Shown here: piece after piece, positions 25,204 to 34,790 of the stretch | Layout of the letters: each line of letters starts with the position of its first letter | Position numbering within the stretch: the stretch's first letter is position 1 | Assembly (NCBI GenBank): GCA_937974245.1 | Contig: CALJKV010000102.1 | Span: 66,921-130,920 of the forward strand | Direction of reading: 5' to 3' | Length of the DNA: 64,000 nt | From: an uncultured Chloroflexota bacterium | GTDB taxonomy: Bacteria; Chloroflexota; Anaerolineae; Aggregatilineales; Phototrophicaceae | Translations under genes and position numbers: made by a program | Notes under the pieces: model-generated | Databases searched by the model: none | What the model saw: only the letters and a program-made list of their open reading frames with translations | Told to the model about the DNA's origin: nothing

Positions 25204-27741
25204 TTAGGGTGTCAGCACCCCCCAAACAAGCACGCCGTTCGGCATTTGAGCGAAGAGGCGTGTGCCATCCCCACTAAAAGCGATTTCCTGTATATCGCGG
25301 GCGGCAGTATCAACCGTAGCGAGGGGTGTTAAATCGCCGTTTATTAGTGATTCCACCGGCCAGAAGGATAGTCCGCCTACGTCGTAGGTCGCCAGGAGTG
25401 TGCCATCCGGGCTAAAAGTCCCCAGCGCCCCGCCTGTGAGGGCTGCAACTTCCACGCCGGTTTCGGTATCCCATAGCTGAAAAATGTCGGTTTCTGTGGT
25501 ATATGTCAGCAGCAGTAGGCTGTCCGGTGTGAAGGCGATCACCCGGTCAGCATTCAAGATCGTAACGATATCGTCCCCGGCTTGTTGAACATCCATCGGC
25601 GCATCCAACCGGAGCATATCGGCCACTTGCAGGAGGTTAATCTGATGCCTGGGTGATTCTGGCTCTTCCCCCACCAATTCAGTGATAGCCAGCAAACGCC
25701 CATCAGGACTGAACGCCAGCCCCTCGGTGTCACTCTGGGAACCAAACCACAGGTTGGCTTTTGCTTCCGGCAGGTGACCGGCCTGATTTCCCAATGCGCT
25801 GACTTCTGCCACGTCCCAGAGCGACACAAACGAATCCCGGCCACCGGTTGCCAATAGAGACCCATCGGGGCTAAAAACATGAGCAGACATTCCAGCGCTC
25901 TCAATCCACCAGATTGTTAATGCCTGGTGGCTGATTTCCCAGAAGAGTTCAGGCTCCATTCCCCCTCCGATTGCCCCTAAAGCCCGTACAGCCAGGAGAC
26001 GACCATCGGGACTCAGTTGTAAATCCCCTATGCCACGATAATTACTTTCCAACTGGTACGGCAAGGCGTCCGGGGTAAGCAAATTCCATACGCTGACACC
26101 TGCCGTATTCCGGGTCTTGTCGGGCGCGATCATCGCTGTCAGGTGTTCGCCATTTGCGGAGAGGGCGGCCTCCAGAACCGCCCCTTCAGCGGCGGGGAAA
26201 TCAAAAATCGGTTCGCCGGTTTGCAGGTCGTATCCAGTCAGACTCGTACCGGCAAAAACGACCTGTTCCGTTCCGGGGTTGAAGGCCATGATTGCCCCCC
26301 GATACGGTGCAATGACAGTAAGAATCTGTTCCGCCTTATCCGCCACATCCACAACCCGCACCGCGCCGCCATCCCAGTAAGCCACCTGCGTCCAGGCCGG
26401 ATTCAAACGGGACTGAAGCGGCAGGGTCAACCGCTGCTCGCCCGTGAGAACATCCCAAAGATGGAAGTCAGGGCCAGACCGTGTGAGTACCAGGTGTTCG
26501 TCCGGGCCAAAATCGGAAACCGATAAATCCGGGATCGTACTCGCTAAAGCGTTGGTGCTTATATCCCAGAAGCGGACCCCGCCAGGGACATTATTCTGCG
26601 GGTTTCCAAAGTTGTTGTGATAGGTCAACAACAGAGTTTCAGCCGGGCTGAAGGTGAGTCGCTCAATGTACTGCCAGTCATCTTTCCGATTGGCTTGCAG
26701 TTGGATGGATGACTCCTCTAAAACAAGGGTTGCCGGGTTGACTTTCCACAAAGCCACAGTATCCGACGACGCTTTGTAACCCGCGAACCAATGCCCACTG
26801 GGACTCAAATTACTCAGATAGTCAATCAGCCTTTCGGTAGCCGCTAAGGTGTGGTCGGTACCATCCCATAGATGAATCACACCTTGAAAATCACGAAAAG
26901 TCACCGCATGAGTACCGGGGATGAACTGCACCGGCTGGAAGGCATAATCCCAGAGCCGAACCGCCTCCCCACTGCGGACATCCCACAATCGAACCTCGCC
27001 AATCGGGTCGCCATACGGAGCGGTGCTTTCACTGGCAACCACCAGCAGACTCCCATCATCGCTGAAGGCCACCGGGTCCAAGGTGTCAAATCTGTGACCA
27101 AACCAGGCGATAAATGATCCGTCGGCAATATTCCACAACTGCACGACTGCCGGTAAAGTCGCCTCTGGTTGTGCCTTGAATAGTTTGACGGCGATGACGC
27201 TTTCATCAGGATTGAACACCACCCCGGCAAAACGACCATGCAGCCCGGTGGGTAGCATCGCCAGTAGCTGAACCGAGGCAGAACTGCTGATGTCCCATAG
27301 CCACAGGACAATCGCGCCGCTTTCCTCCCCGGAAGTCACCAGGACGTCACCGCCGGGACTTATGGGGTCTTGTGAGGCAAGCTGACCGGTGATGTCCAGC
27401 AGTGAGTCGCCGGTAGCGACATCCCACAAACGCCCACCGGAAACCAGAACATCCCCACTCCCGTTAAACAGGACATCCAAACCACCAGGGATAAAACGTG
27501 GCTCGGCGTCCCAAGCAGCAGCGGTATACAGCCACACGCCGGATGTCGTCCCAACTGCGAGTGTCGCACCATCCGGCGACCAGGCCAGTTGGCCGGGCAA
27601 GTCGCCTCCGATAAACGTTAAGGGAGCGATGTGAGCCACATTTTCCGGCGTGATGACAGACGGCAGTATGACACCGTCCTGGGCAGAAACAGGTGAAAAT
27701 GCCAGCAGAAAGAACAGTCCCCAGATTATCCGGCGCATCAT
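25204..27741 (-). CDS. Large secreted WD40-repeat protein
   Basis: 845 residues. A signal peptide (GLFFLLAFSPVSAQ) is followed by WD40-type blades across nearly the whole length, such as LAWSPDGATLAVGTTSGVWL, VAFSDDGSLLVVAS, VFSPDGSLLATGGRDSFVSL and IAFSGDGTRLFAQ. The number of blades (probably 13-14) would make two propellers. There is no catalytic motif. It starts only three bases after the PEP carboxylase stop, so the two are co-transcribed, though no functional link is evident. The first two codons are both ATG and either could start. Confidence 0.85.
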   Translation of the reverse strand: MMRRIIWGLFFLLAFSPVSAQDGVILPSVITPENVAHIAPLTFIGGDLPGQLAWSPDGATLAVGTTSGVWLYTAAAWDAEPRFIPGGLDVLFNGSGDVLVSGGRLWDVATGDSLLDITGQLASQDPISPGGDVLVTSGEESGAIVLWLWDISSSASVQLLAMLPTGLHGRFAGVVFNPDESVIAVKLFKAQPEATLPAVVQLWNIADGSFIAWFGHRFDTLDPVAFSDDGSLLVVASESTAPYGDPIGEVRLWDVRSGEAVRLWDYAFQPVQFIPGTHAVTFRDFQGVIHLWDGTDHTLAATERLIDYLSNLSPSGHWFAGYKASSDTVALWKVNPATLVLEESSIQLQANRKDDWQYIERLTFSPAETLLLTYHNNFGNPQNNVPGGVRFWDISTNALASTIPDLSVSDFGPDEHLVLTRSGPDFHLWDVLTGEQRLTLPLQSRLNPAWTQVAYWDGGAVRVVDVADKAEQILTVIAPYRGAIMAFNPGTEQVVFAGTSLTGYDLQTGEPIFDFPAAEGAVLEAALSANGEHLTAMIAPDKTRNTAGVSVWNLLTPDALPYQLESNYRGIGDLQLSPDGRLLAVRALGAIGGGMEPELFWEISHQALTIWWIESAGMSAHVFSPDGSLLATGGRDSFVSLWDVAEVSALGNQAGHLPEAKANLWFGSQSDTEGLAFSPDGRLLAITELVGEEPESPRHQINLLQVADMLRLDAPMDVQQAGDDIVTILNADRVIAFTPDSLLLLTYTTETDIFQLWDTETGVEVAALTGGALGTFSPDGTLLATYDVGGLSFWPVESLINGDLTPLATVDTAARDIQEIAFSGDGTRLFAQMPNGVLVWGVLTP

Positions 27742-27744
27742 GGT

Positions 27745-30492
27745 CTATCCCGTTGTCTTCATCCCTGCCGCGATGCCGTTGACCGTTTCCAGCACCGCAC
27801 GGAGCAGCGGTTTGTATTGGGGCGATTCCGGCGGCGCGCTGCGTAAATCATGGAGCAGCGCGATCTGGATGAAGTTTAACGGGTCTACATAGGGGTTACG
27901 CCGTTCAATTGAACGCTGCATCACCGGGGCATGGTGCAATAGTTCCGGCTGGCCGATAATCTGGCATACCATCGCACAAGCTAATTCATGCTCGATCTTG
28001 ATACGGGTGTAAATCCGCTCGGCTAGGGCCGTATCTGTCACCAGGGCCGCGTAGAGTTGGGCAATGCCCATATCCGCCTTCGCCAGATCAAACTCGACAT
28101 TTTCCACCAGCGCCTTAAAAAACGGCCAGCGAGCATACATCTCTTGCAGGAGGATCAGCCCTTGATCCGGGGAGTCCTGGATAAAAGACTGGAAGGCTGT
28201 CCCAACACCGTACCAACTGGGGATAATGGCACGGCTTTGCATCCAGGAAAACACCCAAGGGATCGCGCGAATCGACTCAAAACCGCCACCCTGCTTACGT
28301 TTGGCCGGGCGTGAACTGATTGGCAGGTCAGCCAGTTCATTGATGGGTGTGGCCTGCTGCCAGTAATCCAGAAAATCAGGAGTTTCATAGACCAGATTAC
28401 GATAAGCATCCTTACCAGCTGTCGCCAGTGTGTCCAAAGCGTGGCCCCAGTCCGGCTGAAAGACGTGTTCCGCAGGTGCCCCCAGGGCGACAAACGCAGC
28501 GTGCATAACCTGATGTAAATGCCGTCGGGCGATTTCGTGATTGGTATAGCGATAGGCGATCACTTCGCCCTGTTCGGTGATCTTGATACCACCCCGCAGC
28601 GACTCCGGCGGTTGGGAAAGGATCGCTCGGTTCGTTGGACCACCGCCCCGCCCGATGCTGCCGCCACGCCCGTGAAATAACTGCAACGAGACATCATAGC
28701 GCAGGCAAACGGCAGTCAAATTACGCTGCGCCACATACAAATTCCAGTTGGACGCGATGTAGCCGCCATCCTTGCTGCTATCGGAGTAGCCGATCATGAT
28801 TTGCTGTCGCAGGCCGTGTTTATGCTGTGCCGCCCGCGTTTCCAGGTGATTCCGGTACTGTTCATTCTGGAACAGGGTTTCCATCACCTGTGGAGCGCGG
28901 TACAGGTCGTCAATCGTCTCGAAGAGCGGTACGAGGTCAAGATCATCCTGCACACCAACTTCACCCGCTAACAGCAGCAGCGCCAGAATATCACTCGGTT
29001 GCTGGCTCATGCTGGCGATAAAGGTATCAATCACAATCACCCCGTAGCGGCGGTGTGCATCCGCAATCATACGCCAGGTCGCAATCACGTTGTTGGTCGC
29101 CGCGGAAAAATGGGGTTCAACGGGGAAGAAGGGACGCGGGTTGGCGATTTCTTCACTCAACAGCGTTTGTTTATCGGCTTCGGATAGTTCCAGGTAATTT
29201 GGGCAGCGTCCATACGAACGGAAGATTTCATCAAGCGCCGCCGCGTGCAACCGTGAATCCTCGCGGATATCCAACGGGACAAGGTGCAGTCCAAAGAGCC
29301 GCACTTTACGGAGCAGACGGCGCAGAGATCCCTGCGCGACATGGTGCCCCTTGTTCTCTAGGAGACTTTCCTCCACCAGCACCAGATCGGACAGCAGATC
29401 ACGCGAATCCGTATATGAATCGGTACTGAGCCGCCCCCAGATAATGCCCACCATCTGCCGGTATACCTCGCTGGGATAACGACTGCCTCCCCCGCCGGTT
29501 TCCTCTATCGCCTGGCGTAAGGCGGCGGAAACGGGAATCTCATCGGTTGATTGGGTGAGATGTTCATGTAAGCGGGAGACTTCATCCAGGTAGACCTGGC
29601 GAGCAGCCTGACGCAGCGTCTCCAGGGTTTGCAGGGTGACTTCCGGCGTGACATTGGGGTTTCCGTCACGATCCCCACCTATCCACGAGCCAAACCGCAA
29701 CAGCGCAGGCGGGGTCGCCCAATCTCCATCGGGGTAATGCGTTTCCAGGCTTTGCTGGATGTCCCGGTACAGATTGATGACGACATCCATAATAACCGAC
29801 GTGATAAAATACAGGCCAAAGTCCACTTCATCGGTAACCGTTGCCCGCGAAGCCCGATTCGGGCGGGTCTGCCAGAGTTCTTCAATTTCCTCGGTGACTT
29901 CAGCCTCGCGAGCAGCCATTTCACGCGGGAGCAGCGCCTGCCGGTCACGCTCATTGATCATCTGGGCGATGCGTTGGAGTTTAATCAGCACTTCTTTACG
30001 CTTGGCCTCGGATGGATGGGCGGTTAACACCAGGCGCACCCGTATATGGTTGAGCAGTTCAGTCATCTGCTCGGTGGTCATGCCGGAATCATGCAGGTGG
30101 CGCACCGCATCATCCATTGATTCAGTCACCTGCCCCGCCGCCTCCCGCTGGCGCAGAATGCGAATGCGCTGCTGGTCTTCGGCGATGTTGATAAGCTGGA
30201 AATAATTACTGAAGGCCTTAATCAGAACGCGCCGTGACTCGAGGCTGAGGCGCCCAATGGTTTCTGTCAGGCGGTGGGTGGCACCCGGCTCATTGTTTCG
30301 TCGCTCCCGCGCCATCGCCCGGATTTGCTCCACCAGGTCAAAGGCAATATCGCCATGCTGTTCGCGGATAATTTGTCCCAGCAAGTTGCCCAACAGCCGA
30401 ATGTCGGCACTCAGGGAGTTGGTTGTTTCTTTCGGCTTTTCGGCAGATGTCATGATGGTGTCCCGTTGCGTAACCATGAGCGGCATTATCAT
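27745..30492 (-). CDS. ppc: Phosphoenolpyruvate carboxylase
   Basis: 915 residues, the expected size. The catalytic His159 lies in VLTAHPSEAKRKEV, with further signatures YSDSSKDGGY (PEP/bicarbonate Lys), FHGRGGSIGRGGGPTNRAIL (glycine loop) and RAIPWVFSWMQSR. PEP carboxylase turns PEP and bicarbonate into oxaloacetate to refill the TCA cycle. The C-terminus usually ends NTG and here ends KTTG. GGAGG seven bases before the ATG at 30492 marks the start; an ATG at 30453 (MTSAEK) is an alternative nearer to the family's usual N-terminus. The downstream WD40 gene follows by three bases. Confidence 0.96.
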   Translation of the reverse strand: MIMPLMVTQRDTIMTSAEKPKETTNSLSADIRLLGNLLGQIIREQHGDIAFDLVEQIRAMARERRNNEPGATHRLTETIGRLSLESRRVLIKAFSNYFQLINIAEDQQRIRILRQREAAGQVTESMDDAVRHLHDSGMTTEQMTELLNHIRVRLVLTAHPSEAKRKEVLIKLQRIAQMINERDRQALLPREMAAREAEVTEEIEELWQTRPNRASRATVTDEVDFGLYFITSVIMDVVINLYRDIQQSLETHYPDGDWATPPALLRFGSWIGGDRDGNPNVTPEVTLQTLETLRQAARQVYLDEVSRLHEHLTQSTDEIPVSAALRQAIEETGGGGSRYPSEVYRQMVGIIWGRLSTDSYTDSRDLLSDLVLVEESLLENKGHHVAQGSLRRLLRKVRLFGLHLVPLDIREDSRLHAAALDEIFRSYGRCPNYLELSEADKQTLLSEEIANPRPFFPVEPHFSAATNNVIATWRMIADAHRRYGVIVIDTFIASMSQQPSDILALLLLAGEVGVQDDLDLVPLFETIDDLYRAPQVMETLFQNEQYRNHLETRAAQHKHGLRQQIMIGYSDSSKDGGYIASNWNLYVAQRNLTAVCLRYDVSLQLFHGRGGSIGRGGGPTNRAILSQPPESLRGGIKITEQGEVIAYRYTNHEIARRHLHQVMHAAFVALGAPAEHVFQPDWGHALDTLATAGKDAYRNLVYETPDFLDYWQQATPINELADLPISSRPAKRKQGGGFESIRAIPWVFSWMQSRAIIPSWYGVGTAFQSFIQDSPDQGLILLQEMYARWPFFKALVENVEFDLAKADMGIAQLYAALVTDTALAERIYTRIKIEHELACAMVCQIIGQPELLHHAPVMQRSIERRNPYVDPLNFIQIALLHDLRSAPPESPQYKPLLRAVLETVNGIAAGMKTTG

Positions 30493-30660
30493 TTTAGCGC
30501 CTCCTATTGTACAAGACCGAAGCGCTTTTGCCGAATGGGAGTTCCACGCGAATTTGCGCGTGACAGCCTGCCCGCAGGATGCTATGATCGGGCGGGAAAT
30601 GAAAGGAAAGTGCTGAGTCTTGGGTGCTGAGATGCATGTGAAAACACTGGAAAGGTCAAC

Positions 30661-31986
30661 GTGCTGACGACATCGGTATCCCCTAAATGGCTCTTGTTCG
30701 CGTTGCGCGGGGTGCGCTGGCTGATTCGTGCCCTACTGCGGAGTCTGCGGTGGGGGGTACTGCTAGCGATGATGTTGGGGTTACTGCGCTATTCGACATT
30801 GCCTTTGTGGGAACCCTGGGCGGCGGTGGCGGTGCTGGCGAAGGACTACCAGTTTGATTATGTCAGCTGGGAACTGGACGCGCTGGCGAGGAAGGTGAAC
30901 CAGACGCTCTACGGGCTTCACCCCTTCATGGCGGAGGCCGAACAGGTACAGACCGTCCGCGACTACATGGCTGACCTGGGACGGGCGCAGGCGTTAGAGG
31001 CTGACATTAACCGCCAGTACGCCGACCCCGCTGTGAGCGACCCGGTGACCACCACCGCAGAAGCACGGGCGGAGCGTGATGGGCTGCGGGAGTCATTGCG
31101 GGAACGCCAGTCGTTGGTAGAGGCTATCCTGGAAGGGCAGATTGCGACCATCCTGGTTGAGGAGGGTTTTGGCTGGGGCGGGCAACTGCTCCCGCCGATT
31201 GCGGCGCGTTTCACCCGCGTGCCGAACCTGTTGATTGTCTCGCCCAGAGATCAGATTCGCTTCGATATTTCGATCAACCTTGACCCGATGCCGGTGGACG
31301 CCATCACCGAACTGGAAGACACGATAGATGAACAGCAGGATGTCTCCTCACTGATTGTCCCGCTGGGGGGCATCGCGCTCTATCCGTCCATGGTGCTGGA
31401 AACAGCGTCTATCCCCTTCGCGCTGGAAACCGTCGCCCACGAGTGGCTGCACCATTACCTGTTCTTCTATCCGCTGGGGCTGGCGTATTTCGACGCCGAG
31501 GCGTTCGCGGGGGAGGCGCGGATTATCAACGAGACGGCGGCCAATATTTTCGGCAAAGCAGTGGGGCGCATGGCGCTGGGGCGCTATTATCCCGATCTGC
31601 TCCCCCCACCCGCCCCACCGAGTACCGGGGAGGCCGCGCCAACACCCGCCGAGCCACCTGCCTTCGACTTTGGCAAGGAGATGGACACTACGCGGCGGGG
31701 GGTGGATGCGCTGTTAGCGGAGGGAAAGGTAGATGAGGCGGAAGCCTACATGGAAGCGCGGCGGGAAGATTTCGCGGCCAATGGCTACCTGATCCGCAAG
31801 CTGAACCAGGCATATTTCGCATTCTACGGGGGGTATCAGTCAGGGGCGCCGGGGGCGGGCGGGGAAGACCCCATCGGCCCGGCAGTACGGTCAGTTTACG
31901 ACGCGAGTCCGTCGCTCTACGACTGGATTACCGTGATGCGGGTAATTACGACACGGGAGGCGTTGCTGAGGGCAGCGGGTGGGTAG
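30661..31986 (+). CDS. Membrane-anchored zinc metallopeptidase-like protein (HEWLH)
   Basis: 441 residues. One N-terminal membrane helix (about 29-45) is followed by a helical region rich in Glu/Arg/Gln (residues 100-165). Then comes the zinc motif VAHEWLHHY (His260, Glu261, His264), with Glu291 in INETAANIFGKAVG, 27 residues later, as the probable third ligand of a gluzincin. A Pro/Thr linker (about 320-335) leads to a C-terminal helical part. I recognise no named family. The start is a GTG at 30661, five bases after GGAAAGG. It is divergent from PEP carboxylase. Confidence 0.8.
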   Translation: MLTTSVSPKWLLFALRGVRWLIRALLRSLRWGVLLAMMLGLLRYSTLPLWEPWAAVAVLAKDYQFDYVSWELDALARKVNQTLYGLHPFMAEAEQVQTVRDYMADLGRAQALEADINRQYADPAVSDPVTTTAEARAERDGLRESLRERQSLVEAILEGQIATILVEEGFGWGGQLLPPIAARFTRVPNLLIVSPRDQIRFDISINLDPMPVDAITELEDTIDEQQDVSSLIVPLGGIALYPSMVLETASIPFALETVAHEWLHHYLFFYPLGLAYFDAEAFAGEARIINETAANIFGKAVGRMALGRYYPDLLPPPAPPSTGEAAPTPAEPPAFDFGKEMDTTRRGVDALLAEGKVDEAEAYMEARREDFAANGYLIRKLNQAYFAFYGGYQSGAPGAGGEDPIGPAVRSVYDASPSLYDWITVMRVITTREALLRAAGG

Positions 31987-31996
31987 CCTCTGGTTT

Positions 31997-32120
31997 TTGC
32001 CGCATCAGCGATTATTGCAGCAATTGCCGCAAGATGGCTTATTCTGAGGGGAAAATCGGGGTGTGCGGGCTGCTGCAAAACGGTGAGGATTGCTGCAAAA
32101 TGGCGTGCGCTGCTGCAAAA
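31997..32120. repeat. Cluster of TTGCNGCAA palindromes
   Basis: Six copies or near copies of the 9-base palindrome TTGCNGCAA: 31997 (last base differs), 32015, 32024, 32070 (first base differs), 32090 and 32110 (first base differs). The last three lie in the identical 10-mer TGCTGCAAAA repeated exactly every 20 bp (32071, 32091, 32111). The cluster is in the 272-base gap between two convergent genes, so it is not upstream of either. It looks like an array of protein-binding sites. Confidence 0.7.
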
Positions 32121-32258
32121 CAGGTATGAGTCCTGAGCGATACAATTGGGCGTGGGGGGTGGTGTGGGTCGTCATAAGATTACGATAGCACAAAATCAGC
32201 GCGATATGGTAAACATTTGTGAGAACATTTGTTCAGTATTCGCTGGCTGGCAGAAAAC

Positions 32259-32657
32259 CTATAACTTCAAATCATCCAGGTCTGATGCCGCCTCTAAAAT
32301 GTGTTGCATGTGGTATTCCAGCATGTCAAACGTTTCTTCAAGTTTGTCAGCCTCGTCAAATTTTCCGGATTTTGATGCTGAGTTCATGAATATACGTAAA
32401 TCCTCCATCCATTCAAGGTAAATTGAAACAACAAGAAGATTGATTTGCAGATCAGCATCAGCATCGTTCGTCCTGTTATAGATATTGTCTCTATAATATT
32501 GCGACAAGTTCCGCCATTCGTTGAGGAAACTATCCAATATAGCTAAATCCAGTTTTGGCTCTCTCCGCTCTTTTTGTTGTAGGAGCAATATCTTCGAAAG
32601 TTGCAACGACAACTCTCGTATTCTTCGTTCGATTGCTGCTCTAGTCATCTCAGCCAT
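32259..32657 (-). CDS. Small acidic helical protein, function unknown
   Basis: 132 residues from the ATG at 32657, almost all helix-forming, with no signal peptide or cysteine. The pattern LNEWRNLSQYYRDN, then YLEWMEDLRIF and DEADKLEETFDMLEYH suggests a small helical bundle. Its start overlaps the last codons of the secreted WD40 gene upstream (stop at 32650), which implies coupled translation. The AT-rich codon use matches that gene and differs from the surroundings. A loosely similar protein is encoded at 45888-46247. The ATG at 32663 is an alternative start. Confidence 0.7.
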   Translation of the reverse strand: MAEMTRAAIERRIRELSLQLSKILLLQQKERREPKLDLAILDSFLNEWRNLSQYYRDNIYNRTNDADADLQINLLVVSIYLEWMEDLRIFMNSASKSGKFDEADKLEETFDMLEYHMQHILEAASDLDDLKL

Positions 32658-33696
32658 CGACATTCCATATTATCATCTTATTGTTAAGGCTATTATCCGC
32701 GCTAACAATATACCGACCCAGGGAGCTAAATCTGTATTGAAAAACTGGGCCATTATGAGCTGACAATGTTCGGAGTACTGAACCATCATGGTCGGCAATA
32801 TTAATATTCCCCAGATAGTCAGTAAAAATCATAATACCGGAAACTGGACTTACATCTGGAATCCACAGCATTTCCTCTTGGGATATTGCTTCTGTCAAAA
32901 GCATGTAGCCGTCACGCGTGGGTGTTTCAAAGTTGAAGCGCAACAGTGAATCTGGGCTTGTATTAGTGTAAATAAGGATATTTGAATCGTATAGATCAAT
33001 TCTTGCCCACCCAACCTGTTCAATTTCCTCTATCACCTCCTCGTTTTCTCTGTCCAAAATGAAGAATTGTGGAGTCGGTGGGTCTACGACGATAAATTCC
33101 CCACTCGGCGATATATATACAAAAGTGCTCAAATCTGACGAGGAAATCGGGGGAATCACAATTTCCTGTTGCAATACAAATTCGTTCGTATCCCAAATAT
33201 AGACTTGGCTAGAAGTGACAGCGACGAGCAAATTGAGGAAAACATTGACATCAATATCTAATATCGCCTCATCTATGTTAGTCAATTCAATAACCTGCAT
33301 CTCAGATGTGTTGATGTCCCATATCTCAAGTATTCCATCGCTACTCATAGAAACGATTCTATCTTGTGAGAGGAACTCAACGTTCTCATTGCTTGTGAAA
33401 GGAATGGCATATATCTGAAATTCGCTGTTTACATCGACAATGCATGTACCTTGACCAGCCACAACACCAATCCATCTGTCATCAGGTGAAACTACCAACG
33501 CCACCGGGACAGTCCAGAATTCGGTGTCAAATACATCCGATATATCTAGTGAGTAGAATATCTGAAGTTTATCTAGATTATGAGCATCAATTACGCTCCG
33601 GTCACCGCTGGATTGAGAAATCGCGTAATGACTAAGAGAAAGAAAAACCACGATTGTAGCGAGTGACCTTGCTATTAGATGTCGGCAATTTGTCAT
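32650..33696 (-). CDS. Secreted WD40-like propeller in an AT-rich patch
   Basis: 348 residues with a signal peptide (LATIVVFLSLSHYAISQ). Blades such as ALVVSPDDRWIGVVAG, ILEIWDINTSEMQVI, VYIWDTNEFVLQQEI, VYISPSGEFIVVD and YRFSSLGRYIVSADN mark one seven-bladed propeller. The base composition is visibly AT-richer than the genes on both sides, which suggests recent acquisition or relaxed selection. The start is the ATG at 33696 before the signal peptide; the open frame upstream overlaps the DUF4230 gene and has no ribosome-binding site. It is followed by an overlapping small gene. Confidence 0.78.
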   Translation of the reverse strand: MTNCRHLIARSLATIVVFLSLSHYAISQSSGDRSVIDAHNLDKLQIFYSLDISDVFDTEFWTVPVALVVSPDDRWIGVVAGQGTCIVDVNSEFQIYAIPFTSNENVEFLSQDRIVSMSSDGILEIWDINTSEMQVIELTNIDEAILDIDVNVFLNLLVAVTSSQVYIWDTNEFVLQQEIVIPPISSSDLSTFVYISPSGEFIVVDPPTPQFFILDRENEEVIEEIEQVGWARIDLYDSNILIYTNTSPDSLLRFNFETPTRDGYMLLTEAISQEEMLWIPDVSPVSGIMIFTDYLGNINIADHDGSVLRTLSAHNGPVFQYRFSSLGRYIVSADNSLNNKMIIWNVDG

Positions 33697-33785
33697 TTTG
33701 ATCTTATCTCGACAACTAATGAGCGATACACTACAGCGTTCCTTCTGAAACACGTCAGCCACAGCTAATCCTGCCGGGCATCCCC

Positions 33786-34616
33786 CTACCCCTTCGTCCA
33801 CTGGCGGGTGGTTTCGTCGTAGCTCCAGCCCTGCGGGATTTCCGGCTGGCAGGAGGGGGGAAGGATGGCGGTATCGCTCCCCTCAAACACGATTTCGACC
33901 TGCGCCCCGGTGAGCAGGCTCACGAAGTTACCCAGCACCATGCGCGCCTCGCGTTCAGCGCGGGCGGTGATCTCGCCTTCGAGCGAGTCGTCGCGGAACT
34001 CGACCAGCGCCCCGAAATTCGCCAGCAACCGCGCTTCGTCCCAGTCCACCGCGCAGGCCGTCGTGGAGCGGTCATACTGGCGGATGAAGTCCACCCGGCA
34101 GCTTGTCAGTTGGGCGGCAGGGAGTCGCAGGCGGTAAGTGTTGGTCAGCACATCATACTGGATGTTGTCCTCGGTGATATTAGAGAGGTCTATCCCGGCC
34201 TCCACCGTCCCCTGGGCGACGTGGTTGGCGGAAAAACCGCAGGCGTTCAACGCGCCCTGCTGGATGCCGACCAGAATATCGGCTTTGGCAAGCTGGGCGC
34301 TGATACTCACCAACTGCCCCATCGGCTGGATGCCGGTGATAATCGTCTGAGTGGTAATCACCTGGGCGCTCTGGGGCTGTGGGTTGAAGATATCCCGTAT
34401 CCCGCCGATGATACCGTTTACCGTCAGCGTGCCCGCCAGGATGAGAACGACAATCGGCAGGACGAGCAGCGCCAGACAACCAAACGCCCCGGCGATCCCC
34501 CAGCCGCAGCCCGAACAGCCGGGTCGCTGTTCGGCGTAACCACTGTTGGCAGACTGGATAGGCGCGGGGGGCTGTGGATAGTTGTATTGTACCGGGGGCT
34601 GCTGATCCTGTGCCAT
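33786..34616 (-). CDS. Membrane-anchored DUF4230 protein
   Basis: 276 residues. A Pro/Gln/Tyr-rich cytoplasmic N-terminus with a CSGCGWG cluster is followed by one membrane helix (about 47-70) and a DUF4230 domain from about residue 85 (ITTQTIITGIQPMGQLVSIS). Near the end is the conserved short segment SYDETTRQWTKG. DUF4230 has no assigned function; members are envelope proteins. The ATG at 34616 is nine bases after AAGGAAA, and the GTG three codons earlier would overlap that site. It is divergent from the DCC protein gene. Confidence 0.85.
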   Translation of the reverse strand: MAQDQQPPVQYNYPQPPAPIQSANSGYAEQRPGCSGCGWGIAGAFGCLALLVLPIVVLILAGTLTVNGIIGGIRDIFNPQPQSAQVITTQTIITGIQPMGQLVSISAQLAKADILVGIQQGALNACGFSANHVAQGTVEAGIDLSNITEDNIQYDVLTNTYRLRLPAAQLTSCRVDFIRQYDRSTTACAVDWDEARLLANFGALVEFRDDSLEGEITARAEREARMVLGNFVSLLTGAQVEIVFEGSDTAILPPSCQPEIPQGWSYDETTRQWTKG

Positions 34617-34790
34617 GTGGGTCACTTTCCTTGTGTAATGGGTCAGAGCGAAGGTGCTGAATTCTTTCCTAACGCAACGCTATCCTAGCGAAAAACAAAG
34701 GGAAACACAATAACAAGGCGGCCTAATCCGCCCCTCATCAGTATACGTTATAGTGGATAGAAACGTTGCAGGATAACAAGGGGATGAACG

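Noticed and set aside
32071..32120. CRISPR-like direct repeats
   Set aside because: The repeat unit is only 10 bases with 10-base spacers and three copies, too short for a CRISPR array; there are no cas genes.
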